A stretch of DNA of 64,000 nucleotides from Sulfuricystis sp964478415 (lineage in GTDB: Bacteria > Pseudomonadota > Gammaproteobacteria > Burkholderiales > Rhodocyclaceae): NCBI GenBank assembly GCA_964478415.1, contig CAYZII010000001.1:1-64000 (forward strand). The letters run 5' to 3'. Position 1 is the stretch's first letter. The number at the start of each line of letters is the position of its first letter. Made by a program: the position numbers and the translations under genes. Positions 44,617-52,909 of the stretch are shown here, piece after piece. The notes below the pieces were generated by a model. That model made no database searches, was not told the DNA's origin, and saw only the letters and a list, made by a program, of their open reading frames with translations.

Positions 44617-44858
44617 ACAACGACATCGGCGACTGCGTGCGCCGTACCCTGATGCGCTATTTCCGCGATCTCGATGGCGAGACGCCGCACGCGATCTACG
44701 AGATGGTAATCCAGAGCGTCGAGCGACCGATGCTCGAGGTCGTCATGAAACAGGCGAACGGCAATCAAAGCGTGGCCGCGGCGATGCTGGGGCTAAGCCG
44801 CAGCACCCTGCGCAGAAAGCTTTGCGAACACCACATTTCCACGAGGAGTGATTCATGA
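44613..44858 (+). CDS. fis: nucleoid-associated regulator Fis
   Basis: DNA-bending protein that activates rRNA promoters and shapes the nucleoid. The 81 residues are mostly helical, with the C-terminal helix-turn-helix NQSVAAAMLGLSRSTLRRKL at about 54-73. It is shorter than E. coli Fis (98) at the N-terminus, as usual in betaproteobacteria. Sandwiched by ATGA overlaps between dusB and purH, so it likely shares their transcript. Confidence 0.95.
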   Translation: MNNDIGDCVRRTLMRYFRDLDGETPHAIYEMVIQSVERPMLEVVMKQANGNQSVAAAMLGLSRSTLRRKLCEHHISTRSDS

Positions 44859-46432
44859 AGGTCAGCCAGGCCCTGATCAGCGTTTCCGACAAGCAAGGCA
44901 TCGTCGAATTCGCGCGCGGGCTCGCCGCGCTCGGCATCACGCTGCTCTCCACCGGCGGCACGGCGAAGCTGCTGCGCGATGCGGGACTTGCCGTCACCGA
45001 TGTCTCCGACTACACCGGCTTTCCCGAGATGCTCGACGGGCGCGTCAAGACTTTGCACCCGAAGGTGCATGCCGGCATCCTCGCCATTCGCGGCAATGCC
45101 GAACACGAGGCGACGCTCGCCAGGCACGGCATGCCGACCATCGACCTCGTCGTCGTCAATCTCTACCCGTTCCAGCAGACCGTGGCCCGGCCAGGGTGCA
45201 CGCTGCACGAAGCGATCGAGAACATCGACATCGGCGGCCCGACGATGGTGCGTGCCGCAGCAAAAAACCACGGCGATGACAAAGGCGGCTGCGCGGTGGT
45301 CGTCGATCCCGCCGATTACCCGCTGATTCTTTCCGAGCTGCAGGCCAACGGCGGCGCAATCTCCGCTGCGACGCGCTTTCAGCTCGCCAAGAAAGCCTTC
45401 GTGCATACCGCCCGCTATGACAGCGCGATCGCCAACTGGCTGACCAGCCTCGACGCCGACAACCGGCCGACCACCTTCCCCGAGCGGCTGCAACTGGCCT
45501 TCGACAAGGTCGACACGCTGCGTTACGGGGAAAACCCGCATCAGCAGGCGGCGTTCTACCGCGAACCGCAGCCGGCGCCCGGCAGTATCGCCGCCTATCG
45601 GCAACTGCAGGGCAAGGAGCTGTCCTACAACAACATCGCCGATGCCGATGCCGCCTGGGAATGCGTCAAAGCTTTCGAAACCGCGCGCCCCGCCTGTGTG
45701 ATCGTCAAGCACGCCAACCCGTGCGGCGTCGCGTTGGGCAACAGCGCCGCGGAAGCCTATCGCCGCGCCTTCTCCACCGACCCGGTTTCGGCCTTCGGCG
45801 GCATCATCGCCTTCAACTGCACGATCGACCAAGCCACCGCGCAAGCCATCTCCGGCCAGTTCGCCGAGGTGATCATCGCCCCGGAGATCACACCCGAGGC
45901 GCGCACCGTGTTCGCCGCGAAGCAGAACCTGCGCGTGCTGCTCGTACCGCTCGGTCAGGCCACCGGCCAGTTCGACTTCAAACGTGTCGGCGGCGGGCTG
46001 CTGGTGCAGACCGCGGACGACGCACGCATCGCGCCGGCAAAGCTGAAAATCGTCACCAAGCGCGCGCCGACCGAGGCCGAAATGCGCGACCTGCTGTTTG
46101 CCTGGCGCGTTGCCAAGTATGTCAAGTCGAACGCGATCGTCTACTGCAAGGACGAAATGACGGTCGGCGTCGGCGCCGGCCAGATGAGCCGTGTCGATTC
46201 CGCGCGCATCGCCGCGATCAAGGCCGAGAACAACAAGCTCACCGTCAAGGGCTCGGTGGTTGCCTCGGACGCCTTCTTCCCGTTCCGCGACGGTCTCGAC
46301 GTGCTCGCCCAGGCCGGCGCCACCGCGGTGATCCAGCCCGGCGGCTCGGTGCGCGATGCCGAAGTGATCGCCGCCGCCGACGAGCAGAACATCGCGATGG
46401 TGTTCACGGGCTTCCGCCACTTCAGGCACTAA
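44855..46432 (+). CDS. purH: bifunctional AICAR formyltransferase / IMP cyclohydrolase
   Basis: Last two steps of IMP synthesis. 525 residues: N-terminal cyclohydrolase domain of the MGS-like fold (ALISVSDKQGIVEFARGLA, LSTGGTAKLLRDAG, GRVKTLHPKVHAGIL) and the transformylase domain (LRYGENPHQQAAFY, KHANPCGVALG with the catalytic Lys-His, FTGFRHFRH at the end). Length is standard. Coupled to fis by ATGA, and purD follows after 117 bases with no gene between; that gap (46433-46549) shows no clear promoter or riboswitch. Confidence 0.96.
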   Translation: MKVSQALISVSDKQGIVEFARGLAALGITLLSTGGTAKLLRDAGLAVTDVSDYTGFPEMLDGRVKTLHPKVHAGILAIRGNAEHEATLARHGMPTIDLVVVNLYPFQQTVARPGCTLHEAIENIDIGGPTMVRAAAKNHGDDKGGCAVVVDPADYPLILSELQANGGAISAATRFQLAKKAFVHTARYDSAIANWLTSLDADNRPTTFPERLQLAFDKVDTLRYGENPHQQAAFYREPQPAPGSIAAYRQLQGKELSYNNIADADAAWECVKAFETARPACVIVKHANPCGVALGNSAAEAYRRAFSTDPVSAFGGIIAFNCTIDQATAQAISGQFAEVIIAPEITPEARTVFAAKQNLRVLLVPLGQATGQFDFKRVGGGLLVQTADDARIAPAKLKIVTKRAPTEAEMRDLLFAWRVAKYVKSNAIVYCKDEMTVGVGAGQMSRVDSARIAAIKAENNKLTVKGSVVASDAFFPFRDGLDVLAQAGATAVIQPGGSVRDAEVIAAADEQNIAMVFTGFRHFRH

Positions 46433-46549
46433 TTTCATCCCCAGGCCAGCCGTGACTTTGTCGACTTCGCCTTGCCGTGCCAATCGCACTGTCTGCGGCT
46501 CGTCTTCGCGTCACGACTGCCCTGTGAACGAAATCCCAAGGAACAGAAC

Positions 46550-47818
46550 ATGAAACTGCTCGTCATCGGTTCCGGTGGTCGTGAACATGCGCTGGCCTGG
46601 CGGCTCGCGCAGTCCGACAAGGTGCAGAAGGTCTATGTCGCGCCTGGCAACGCCGGCACGGCGCACGAGGATGGTCTGGAGAACGTCGCTCTGACCACCA
46701 TTCCCGATCTCGTCGCCTTCGCGCGTGACAACGCCATCCATGCCACCGTGGTCGGCCCGGAGGCACCGCTCGCCGCCGGCATCGTCGATGCGTTCCATGC
46801 CGCTGGCTTACGCATCTTCGGCCCGACGCAAGCGGCCGCCCGGCTCGAAAGCTCGAAGGATTTCGCCAAACAGTTCATGGCGCGCCACGGCATCCCGACC
46901 GCGAAATTCCGCACTTTCACCGCTGCCGACGAAGCGCATGCCTATGTCGATCGCGAGGGCGCACCGATCGTCGTCAAGGCCGATGGCCTGGCCGCCGGCA
47001 AGGGCGTCGTGGTAGCGATGACGCTCGCTGAAGCCCACCACGCGATCGACGAGATGCTCGCCGGCAACCGGCTCGGTGCAGCAGGCCACCGCGTCGTGAT
47101 CGAGGAATTTCTCGCAGGAGAAGAAGCGAGCTTCATCGTCATGGCCGACGGCCGGCATGCCCTGCCGCTCGCCACCAGCCAGGATCACAAGCGCCTGAGA
47201 GACGGGGACAGCGGCCCCAATACCGGCGGCATGGGCGCCTATTCGCCGGCGCCGGTCGTCACACCGGCTGTGCATGCGCGCGCGATGCGCGAGGTGATCC
47301 TGCCGACATTACGTGGCATGGAAGCCGAAGGAGTGCTTTACACCGGCTTCCTCTATGCCGGCCTGATGGTCGCGGCGGATGGCTCGATCAAGGTGCTGGA
47401 ATTCAACTGCCGGATGGGTGACCCGGAAACCCAGCCGATCATGCTGCGCATGAAAAGCGATCTCGTCGACCTGATCGACGCCGCTATCGATGGCCGCCTC
47501 GACCAGGTCGAAGTGGAATGGGATCGGCGCGTCGCTCTCGGCGTCGTGCTCGCCGCTGCAGGCTACCCGGATGCGCCACGCAAAGGCGATATGATCCACG
47601 GCCTACCGCGCGCGCTGTCCGATGCTCATGTCTTCCATGCCGGAACGGCCGAGAAGGATGGCCAGATCGTCACCGCCGGCGGCCGCGTGCTGTGCGTCAC
47701 CGCCTTGGGCGACACGGTGAAGCTGGCGCAGAAACGCGCCTACGAGATCGTCGACGCGATCCGTTTCGACGGCATGCAGTTCCGCCGCGACATCGGCCAT
47801 CGCGCGCTGCGGCGCTGA
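46550..47818 (+). CDS. purD: phosphoribosylamine-glycine ligase
   Basis: GAR synthetase, second step of purine synthesis. The 422-residue ATP-grasp protein begins KLLVIGSGGREHALAW, with VGPEAPLAAGIVDAF, a VVKADGLAAGKGVVVA ATP loop, SQDHKRLRDGDSGPNTGGMGAYSPAP and EFNCRMGDPETQ. ATG 46550 follows AAGGAAC. Standard length. hemF begins 25 bases downstream. Confidence 0.96.
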   Translation: MKLLVIGSGGREHALAWRLAQSDKVQKVYVAPGNAGTAHEDGLENVALTTIPDLVAFARDNAIHATVVGPEAPLAAGIVDAFHAAGLRIFGPTQAAARLESSKDFAKQFMARHGIPTAKFRTFTAADEAHAYVDREGAPIVVKADGLAAGKGVVVAMTLAEAHHAIDEMLAGNRLGAAGHRVVIEEFLAGEEASFIVMADGRHALPLATSQDHKRLRDGDSGPNTGGMGAYSPAPVVTPAVHARAMREVILPTLRGMEAEGVLYTGFLYAGLMVAADGSIKVLEFNCRMGDPETQPIMLRMKSDLVDLIDAAIDGRLDQVEVEWDRRVALGVVLAAAGYPDAPRKGDMIHGLPRALSDAHVFHAGTAEKDGQIVTAGGRVLCVTALGDTVKLAQKRAYEIVDAIRFDGMQFRRDIGHRALRR

Positions 47819-47843
47819 AGCGGCAACGCGCATTCGGACAGCG

Positions 47844-48863
47844 ATGGACGTCCCGGCCGTACGCAGTTTTTTCGTTGGCCTTCAGCAACGCATCGTCGCT
47901 GCGCTCGAAGCCTTCGATGGCCAGCCGTTCCGCCGTGACGCCTGGACGCGGCCGGAAGGCGGCGGGGGCGTTTCGATGCTGATCGAGGAGGGCGACTTCT
48001 TCGAACGCGGCGGCGTCAATTTCTCGCATGTGATGGGCACAACACTGCCGCCTTCGGCGAGCGCGCAACGCCCGGAACTCGCCGGCCGACGCTGGGAGGC
48101 GTTGGGCGTCTCGCTGGTGCTGCATCCGCGCAATCCCTATTGTCCGACCACGCATCTGAACGTGCGGTTCTTCGTCGCCTACCCACAGCACGCGTCGTCA
48201 GCGATTCAGGAGGCGAGCCAAGGCGCCCACGAGGAAGCGACGAAACATAGCGAGGCAGATCGGCGAGGAACGACCGAGTCAGTCAACCCCGGCGCAGCCT
48301 TTGCATCGCTGCCGATCTGGTGGTTCGGCGGCGGTATGGATCTGACGCCCTATTACGGTTTCGCAGAAGACTGTGTCCACTTTCACCGTGTCTGCCATGA
48401 TGCGCTCGCTCCGTTCGGCGCCGATCTCTATCCGCGTTACAAGCGCTGGTGCGACGATTATTTTTTCCTCAGGCACCGCAACGAAGCGCGCGGCATCGGC
48501 GGTATCTTCTTCGACGATCTAAACGAAGGCGGCTTCGAGCGGTGTTTCTCCCTGACCCGAAGCGTCGGTGATGCCTTCCTCGCTGCCTACCTGCCGATCT
48601 GTGAAAAGCGCCGCACCCTGCCCTATGGCGAACGCGAGCGCGATTTCCAGCTCTACCGGCGCGGCCGTTATGTCGAATTCAACCTGGTCTTTGATCGCGG
48701 CACGCTGTTTGGCCTGCAATCGGGCGGACGCACCGAGGCGATCCTGATGTCATTGCCGCCGCTGGTCAAATGGCGCTATGACTGGCGCCCTGAGCCTGGA
48801 TCGCCGGAAGACGAACTCTACACCGACTTTTTGCCACCACGGGACTGGCTGGCGCTTTCCTGA
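47844..48863 (+). CDS. hemF: oxygen-dependent coproporphyrinogen III oxidase with an internal insertion
   Basis: Aerobic oxidative decarboxylation of coproporphyrinogen III. Conserved elements: WTRPEGGGGVSMLIEEGDFFERGGVNFSHV near the N-terminus, NVRFFVA, WWFGGGMDLTPYYGF, FFDDLNEGGFE and YVEFNLVFDRGT. It is 339 residues against about 300 in E. coli. The excess is a charged stretch of about 38 residues at about 114-155, between NVRFFVA and WWFGGG, where E. coli has only about eight. This block uses CGA, GGA, TCA and similar codons that are rare in the neighbours. The gene ends 46 bases inside convergent hemY. Confidence 0.94.
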   Translation: MDVPAVRSFFVGLQQRIVAALEAFDGQPFRRDAWTRPEGGGGVSMLIEEGDFFERGGVNFSHVMGTTLPPSASAQRPELAGRRWEALGVSLVLHPRNPYCPTTHLNVRFFVAYPQHASSAIQEASQGAHEEATKHSEADRRGTTESVNPGAAFASLPIWWFGGGMDLTPYYGFAEDCVHFHRVCHDALAPFGADLYPRYKRWCDDYFFLRHRNEARGIGGIFFDDLNEGGFERCFSLTRSVGDAFLAAYLPICEKRRTLPYGERERDFQLYRRGRYVEFNLVFDRGTLFGLQSGGRTEAILMSLPPLVKWRYDWRPEPGSPEDELYTDFLPPRDWLALS

Positions 48864-50092
48864 GTCTCATTCCAGCAAGCGGCCGCTGCGCGATAGTGCC
48901 GGTTGGCCTCCTCGACACGTTCGAGGCGATCGAACAGGCGTGCCAGCTCGATGTGCGCGGCGCAGCTCTCTTTGACCGCCAGCGAAGCCTCCAAGTAGCT
49001 TTGCGCTTTGCCCCACAGCTCGCGGCGCACGCAGAGCCGACCCAGGGCCAGCAGCAGATCGGCATCCTGCGGATGCTCGGCGAGCCACTTCTCGCAGCGC
49101 GCGATGCGGCCGAGGGCATCACCACTCGGGCAGTTGGCATAGTCCTCCAACAAGGCCGGTTCCCAGCGCGCCTCGAGAAATTCTTCGACCAGCTCGGCAC
49201 ACTCGGCGCAGGCGCCAGCGGTCGCCAGCAGGCGGGCGGCCTGTCGCGCCAGTTGCGCATCCTGGCGTTCGTCGGCACTCATACCGCGCCAGTGACGCAT
49301 CAGTTGTGCCGGATCATTGGCGAAACGATGGATCAGACCACGCTGTGCCGCCAGACGCAGTGGCCGCGCCTGGTCGGGCGTCAAGGCGTGATGTTTTTCC
49401 AGCAACCTGGCGATGCGCAGGACTTCCGCCCAGTCGCCCTCGCCCTGCGCAAGGCGCAGCGCGAGCCGGTACACCGAGATCTGCCGGCGTTCTTTCGCGC
49501 CGAGCTGTACGAGGGCCGCGCGCGCGGCGGGGAAGTCGCGCTCGTCGAGCGCGATTAGCATCTGCGTCATCAGTCGTGCATTGCGCCAGCCATGCTGATC
49601 GAGCGCCGCGGCGCGCTCTTGCCAGAACGCGCTGCGCCGCGCATCGCGCAGCGCATGCGCGGCTTTCAGGGCCACCAGCGCCACGATGCCGGCCGCCACG
49701 GCATCGTCCTGCCCGGTGGATGCCGTCCCGTCAGCGCCGACTTTCTCACTCGCAAAGCCCTCGGCGAGCTTCAACACCTGGCTGTAACGGCCTTCCCAAA
49801 AAAGCCGCAGTGCTTCGCTGGCGATGCGCGTGCGCCGCGCCCGCGCACGTCGCGCGCGGTAGGTGGCGACCACAGCCGGCAGGCGCAGCGTATTGACGAC
49901 CAGCCGCACCAGCAAATAGACGACGAACAGGATCGCCAGTTGCAGCAGGACGAACAGATTGAAGGACAACTCGACGCGCCAGGGCGGCAGCACCCACAGC
50001 ACGTAACCGTCGGTCAGACGGCCGAGCAGCGCGGCCCCGACCGCCAGTGCCAGCAAGGTGAGCAGCCAGAACAGCGCGCGCAGCATGGTCAT
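48818..50092 (-). CDS. hemY: HemY-like inner-membrane TPR protein
   Basis: Membrane protein linked to protoheme biosynthesis; its molecular role is still debated. 424 residues: two N-terminal TM helices (about 4-24 and 42-67), then an alpha-helical TPR-like region to the end with DADLLLALGRLCVRRELWGKAQSYLEASL as the clearest repeat. The operon order hemC-hemD-hemX-hemY is the classic arrangement. ATG overlap with hemX upstream. Its last 46 bases overlap the end of hemF on the other strand. Confidence 0.9.
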   Translation of the reverse strand: MTMLRALFWLLTLLALAVGAALLGRLTDGYVLWVLPPWRVELSFNLFVLLQLAILFVVYLLVRLVVNTLRLPAVVATYRARRARARRTRIASEALRLFWEGRYSQVLKLAEGFASEKVGADGTASTGQDDAVAAGIVALVALKAAHALRDARRSAFWQERAAALDQHGWRNARLMTQMLIALDERDFPAARAALVQLGAKERRQISVYRLALRLAQGEGDWAEVLRIARLLEKHHALTPDQARPLRLAAQRGLIHRFANDPAQLMRHWRGMSADERQDAQLARQAARLLATAGACAECAELVEEFLEARWEPALLEDYANCPSGDALGRIARCEKWLAEHPQDADLLLALGRLCVRRELWGKAQSYLEASLAVKESCAAHIELARLFDRLERVEEANRHYRAAAACWNETQESASQSRGGKKSV

Positions 50093-51180
50093 TGCGCCGC
50101 TCGTTCGCGGCCGAGCTTGAAATTGCGCACGGCGGCGAGGGTTTCGGCAAGCTCGGGCGGCGCACGCATGACATCGAGCCTGGCCAGCTCGTGCAGCGTC
50201 GTGAGGGCTTCCTGAACGGCTGGCGTGCGGGTGTCGAAATAGTGTTCGAGCCAGGCGCTGGCTTGCTGCAGGTCGGCCTGGTAGGTGCGGCCGTCGCGCG
50301 CCAGCAAGGCGAGCCGCGCCGACAAAAGCCGCAGGCGCAGATTCTCACGCAGGAAGAAGGACTCACGCGGCGTCAGCAGACCGGGATCGGGCGTGTCGAT
50401 ACGTTCGATGTGCACCAGTTGGCGCAGCTCCTGCCAAAGCTCGCCGAGCCATGCCGACAACGCGCCCTGCCAGGCTGGTACCGGGGCGGCCTCGGGCGGG
50501 ATCTGGGCGCTCGCCGGCGGCACCGATTTCTTGGTCGGCGCGGGCCGGTGCTCGAAAGCCAGCGGCAGTCTGGCCACGGACTCACTGACGCGATCCAGTT
50601 TCAGCGCGATGCCGGCGACATCGGCGCTGGGCAAAGCCTTCAGTCGTTCGATGTCGCGCTGGAGCAGTTTGCGCAACCCGGCGAAGCGCGGCTGGGCACT
50701 GCGCGCCAGCTTCGCTTCGACCCCTTGCAGCGCGATCAGCGCCGCCCCGACGTTGCCGGCCAATTGCAACTGCTGCGCGGCGAGGGTCAGCTCTTGTTCG
50801 ATTTCCGCCAGCAAGCGATCATCACGACTCTGCGACAATTCCTGATAGATCGTCGCGAGTGCGATCTGCTGGCTCTGCATCTCGGCAAGTTGGGCTTCGA
50901 GGGCACCGATCTTGGCCTGCAACGCGTCGACCGTCTCCCGGTTCTGCCGGCTGGCCGCGCGTGTCTCGGCCAGTTTTGCCTCACTGTCGGTGAGCCGCCG
51001 CGCCAGCTCCGCGCGTGTGGCGTCGAAATGCTGATCGAGACGCCAGGCAAAGACGGCGAGCGAAAGCAGACCGATGAGCGTCAGGATCGCCAGCCACAGT
51101 GCCCAGGACAGCGGCTTGTCTGCCTGCCGGGAAGCGGCCGGTGGGTTCACGAGGGAGGGGGGGGCGGTATCGTTGCTCAT
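50089..51180 (-). CDS. hemX: HemX-like protein (uroporphyrinogen-III C-methyltransferase-annotated family)
   Basis: A 363-residue membrane protein in the hem operon. One TM helix at about 27-47 (LSWALWLAILTLIGLLSLAVFAW) is followed by a long coiled coil (about 50-135), then a mostly helical domain. It lacks the SAM-binding motifs of true uroporphyrinogen methyltransferases, so the commonly copied enzymatic name is unlikely to be right; a scaffold role is more plausible. Coupled to both hemD and hemY by four-base overlaps. Confidence 0.9.
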   Translation of the reverse strand: MSNDTAPPSLVNPPAASRQADKPLSWALWLAILTLIGLLSLAVFAWRLDQHFDATRAELARRLTDSEAKLAETRAASRQNRETVDALQAKIGALEAQLAEMQSQQIALATIYQELSQSRDDRLLAEIEQELTLAAQQLQLAGNVGAALIALQGVEAKLARSAQPRFAGLRKLLQRDIERLKALPSADVAGIALKLDRVSESVARLPLAFEHRPAPTKKSVPPASAQIPPEAAPVPAWQGALSAWLGELWQELRQLVHIERIDTPDPGLLTPRESFFLRENLRLRLLSARLALLARDGRTYQADLQQASAWLEHYFDTRTPAVQEALTTLHELARLDVMRAPPELAETLAAVRNFKLGRERAAQ

Positions 51181-51950
51181 CGGCGTGAATAATAGTCGGT
51201 CAAACCCGCTAGCAGGCCGGCGTCTGCCGGGGCGGTCAGAATCACCTCGTGCAGCCCGAGGGCAAGGGCTTGCTCGCGGATGCGCGCATGGGGCACGAAG
51301 GTGGGCGTGCGTCGGAGAAATCCCTGCCCCAGCTTGCCGATCATCTCCCAGAAGTTGCGCAAGCCCTCGCTGCTGGTAAGGATCACCGCGTCAAGCCGCC
51401 CTTCCTGCCAGCGCCGGAGTAGTGGCGCCGGGTCGAGTGCCGGTTTGACGCGCCGGTAGCAGGTGACGTAATCGACCGTCGCGCCGCGCGCCTGCAGCGT
51501 ATCACCGAACAGATCGCGCCCGCCGTCGCCACGGAAGATGATCACGCGCCGGCCGGCAACGTCGGCGAATTCCGGCAATGCCAGCAGCGCTTCGGAATCG
51601 AAACGTTCCTGCGGCGCGACGACATCCGTGATGCCAAATGCGGCGAGCGCGTGTTCCGAGCTCTTGCCCACCGTGGCGGCGCGCAAGCCAACGGGCCAGC
51701 TGCGCTCGGCCAGGATGACTTTCAATGCCTTCTCGACCGCATTCGGGCTGACGAACACCGCCCAGTCATAGCCTTCGAGACGGATCGCCGCATCGAGGAT
51801 CGGTGTCGGATCGGCAACATCCTCGATCGCCAGCACCGGAAACAGCACTGGCTGCGCGCCGAGCGCGGCCAGCGCGTCGGCAAGATGCGTCGCCTGGCCC
51901 GCCGGGCGCGTGATGACGATGTGCCGTCCTGCCAGAGCCGAGTCCTGCAT
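51177..51950 (-). CDS. hemD: uroporphyrinogen-III synthase
   Basis: Cyclises hydroxymethylbilane with D-ring inversion. The 257-residue protein has the weakly conserved HemD pattern: VITRPAGQATHLADALAALG, DWAVFVSPNAVEKAL, VGKSSEHALAAFGI, IIFRGDGGRDLFGDTL, YRRVKP and a late VILTSSEGLRNF. ATG 51950 lies four bases after the hemC stop; the upstream open frame is inside hemC. Followed by hemX. Confidence 0.93.
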   Translation of the reverse strand: MQDSALAGRHIVITRPAGQATHLADALAALGAQPVLFPVLAIEDVADPTPILDAAIRLEGYDWAVFVSPNAVEKALKVILAERSWPVGLRAATVGKSSEHALAAFGITDVVAPQERFDSEALLALPEFADVAGRRVIIFRGDGGRDLFGDTLQARGATVDYVTCYRRVKPALDPAPLLRRWQEGRLDAVILTSSEGLRNFWEMIGKLGQGFLRRTPTFVPHARIREQALALGLHEVILTAPADAGLLAGLTDYYSRR

Positions 51951-51954
51951 CGTG

Positions 51955-52884
51955 TCAACCCAGACTCGCCAGAATCTCTGCGGCGCCCGCCGTGAGGAGC
52001 TTTTCGACGGCCCGTTGTGCAAGGGTTTCCGGCGCATCCAGTGGCCCGGAGACTTCTGTCCGGGCGATGCGCGTGCCATCCGGCAGCGCCACCAAGGCGC
52101 GCAGACGCAAGCCCTGGCCGGCAGGCTCGGCAAACGCGCCGAGCGGCACCTCGCAACTGCCGGCCAGCGCGCGGGAGACGGCGCGTTCGGCGCGCACGCA
52201 GGCGGCGGTGAGCGGATCGTTCAGGGGGGCGAGCCAGGCCGCGACCTCGGGCCGGGAAGCCAATGCCTCGATGCCCAGCGCACCCTGCCCCGGCGCCGGC
52301 AGCGACACCTCGGCCGGCAGCGTCGAACGGATGCGTGCCGAAAGCCCGAGGCGGATCAAGCCTGCGGCGGCAAGGATGATTGCGTCGTACTGCCCCTCGT
52401 CGAGCTTGCGCAGCCGTGTATCGAGGTTGCCGCGCAGGGACGATACGGCGAGATAAGGGTACTGGGCGCGCAACTGCGCCTCGCGGCGCAGACTCGAGGT
52501 GCCCACCACGCTGCCGGGCGGCAGTTCGTCGATGCGTTCGGCTTTGTTCGAAACGAAGGCGTCGAAGGGCAGCTCGCGCTGTCCCGTCGCTACGAGAGCG
52601 AACTCGGGCGCCAGCGTCATCGGCACGTCCTTCATCGAATGCACGGCGATGTCGGCGCGGCCATCGAGCAACGCGGTTTCGAGTTCCTTGACGAACAGTC
52701 CCTTGCCGCCGACCTTGGCAAGAGGTCGATCGAGGATCTGGTCGCCACGCGTGGTCATGCCGAGCAGCTCGACGCGGCAGGCCGGGTATAATTGTTGCAG
52801 AAGGCTGCGCACGTGCTCCGCCTGCCAGACGGCAAGGCGCGATTCACGGGTCGCGATAACGATGCGTTCAGGGGTAGTGGTCAC
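51955..52884 (-). CDS. hemC: hydroxymethylbilane synthase (porphobilinogen deaminase)
   Basis: Polymerises four porphobilinogens onto a dipyrromethane cofactor. The 309-residue protein carries IVIATRESRLAVWQAEHV, AKVGGKGLFVKELE, DIAVHSMKDVP with the catalytic Asp, GTSSLRREAQL, SLRGNLDTRL and GSCEVPLGAFA with the cofactor Cys. I choose GTG 52884: it gives MTTTPERIVIATRES, the usual length, and TGGA lies at good spacing. An in-frame ATG at 52911 would overlap the ppc start codon on the other strand. Confidence 0.93.
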   Translation of the reverse strand: MTTTPERIVIATRESRLAVWQAEHVRSLLQQLYPACRVELLGMTTRGDQILDRPLAKVGGKGLFVKELETALLDGRADIAVHSMKDVPMTLAPEFALVATGQRELPFDAFVSNKAERIDELPPGSVVGTSSLRREAQLRAQYPYLAVSSLRGNLDTRLRKLDEGQYDAIILAAAGLIRLGLSARIRSTLPAEVSLPAPGQGALGIEALASRPEVAAWLAPLNDPLTAACVRAERAVSRALAGSCEVPLGAFAEPAGQGLRLRALVALPDGTRIARTEVSGPLDAPETLAQRAVEKLLTAGAAEILASLG

Positions 52885-52909
52885 TTGTTTTCCAGAGGAC
52901 GAAAAAACC

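Noticed and set aside
46433..46549. Purine riboswitch or PurR-type site upstream of purD
   Set aside because: No conserved purine-aptamer core or paired stems could be drawn; only short inverted CGTGAC/GTCACG segments 55 bases apart.
49717..49744. 24/28 match of a hemY segment to the murU repeat, and a 16-base match in antisense dusB near 44358
   Set aside because: Matches of 13-16 bases are expected by chance when a GC-rich 64 kb window is compared with itself, and the dusB site lies in native conserved sequence of normal length.
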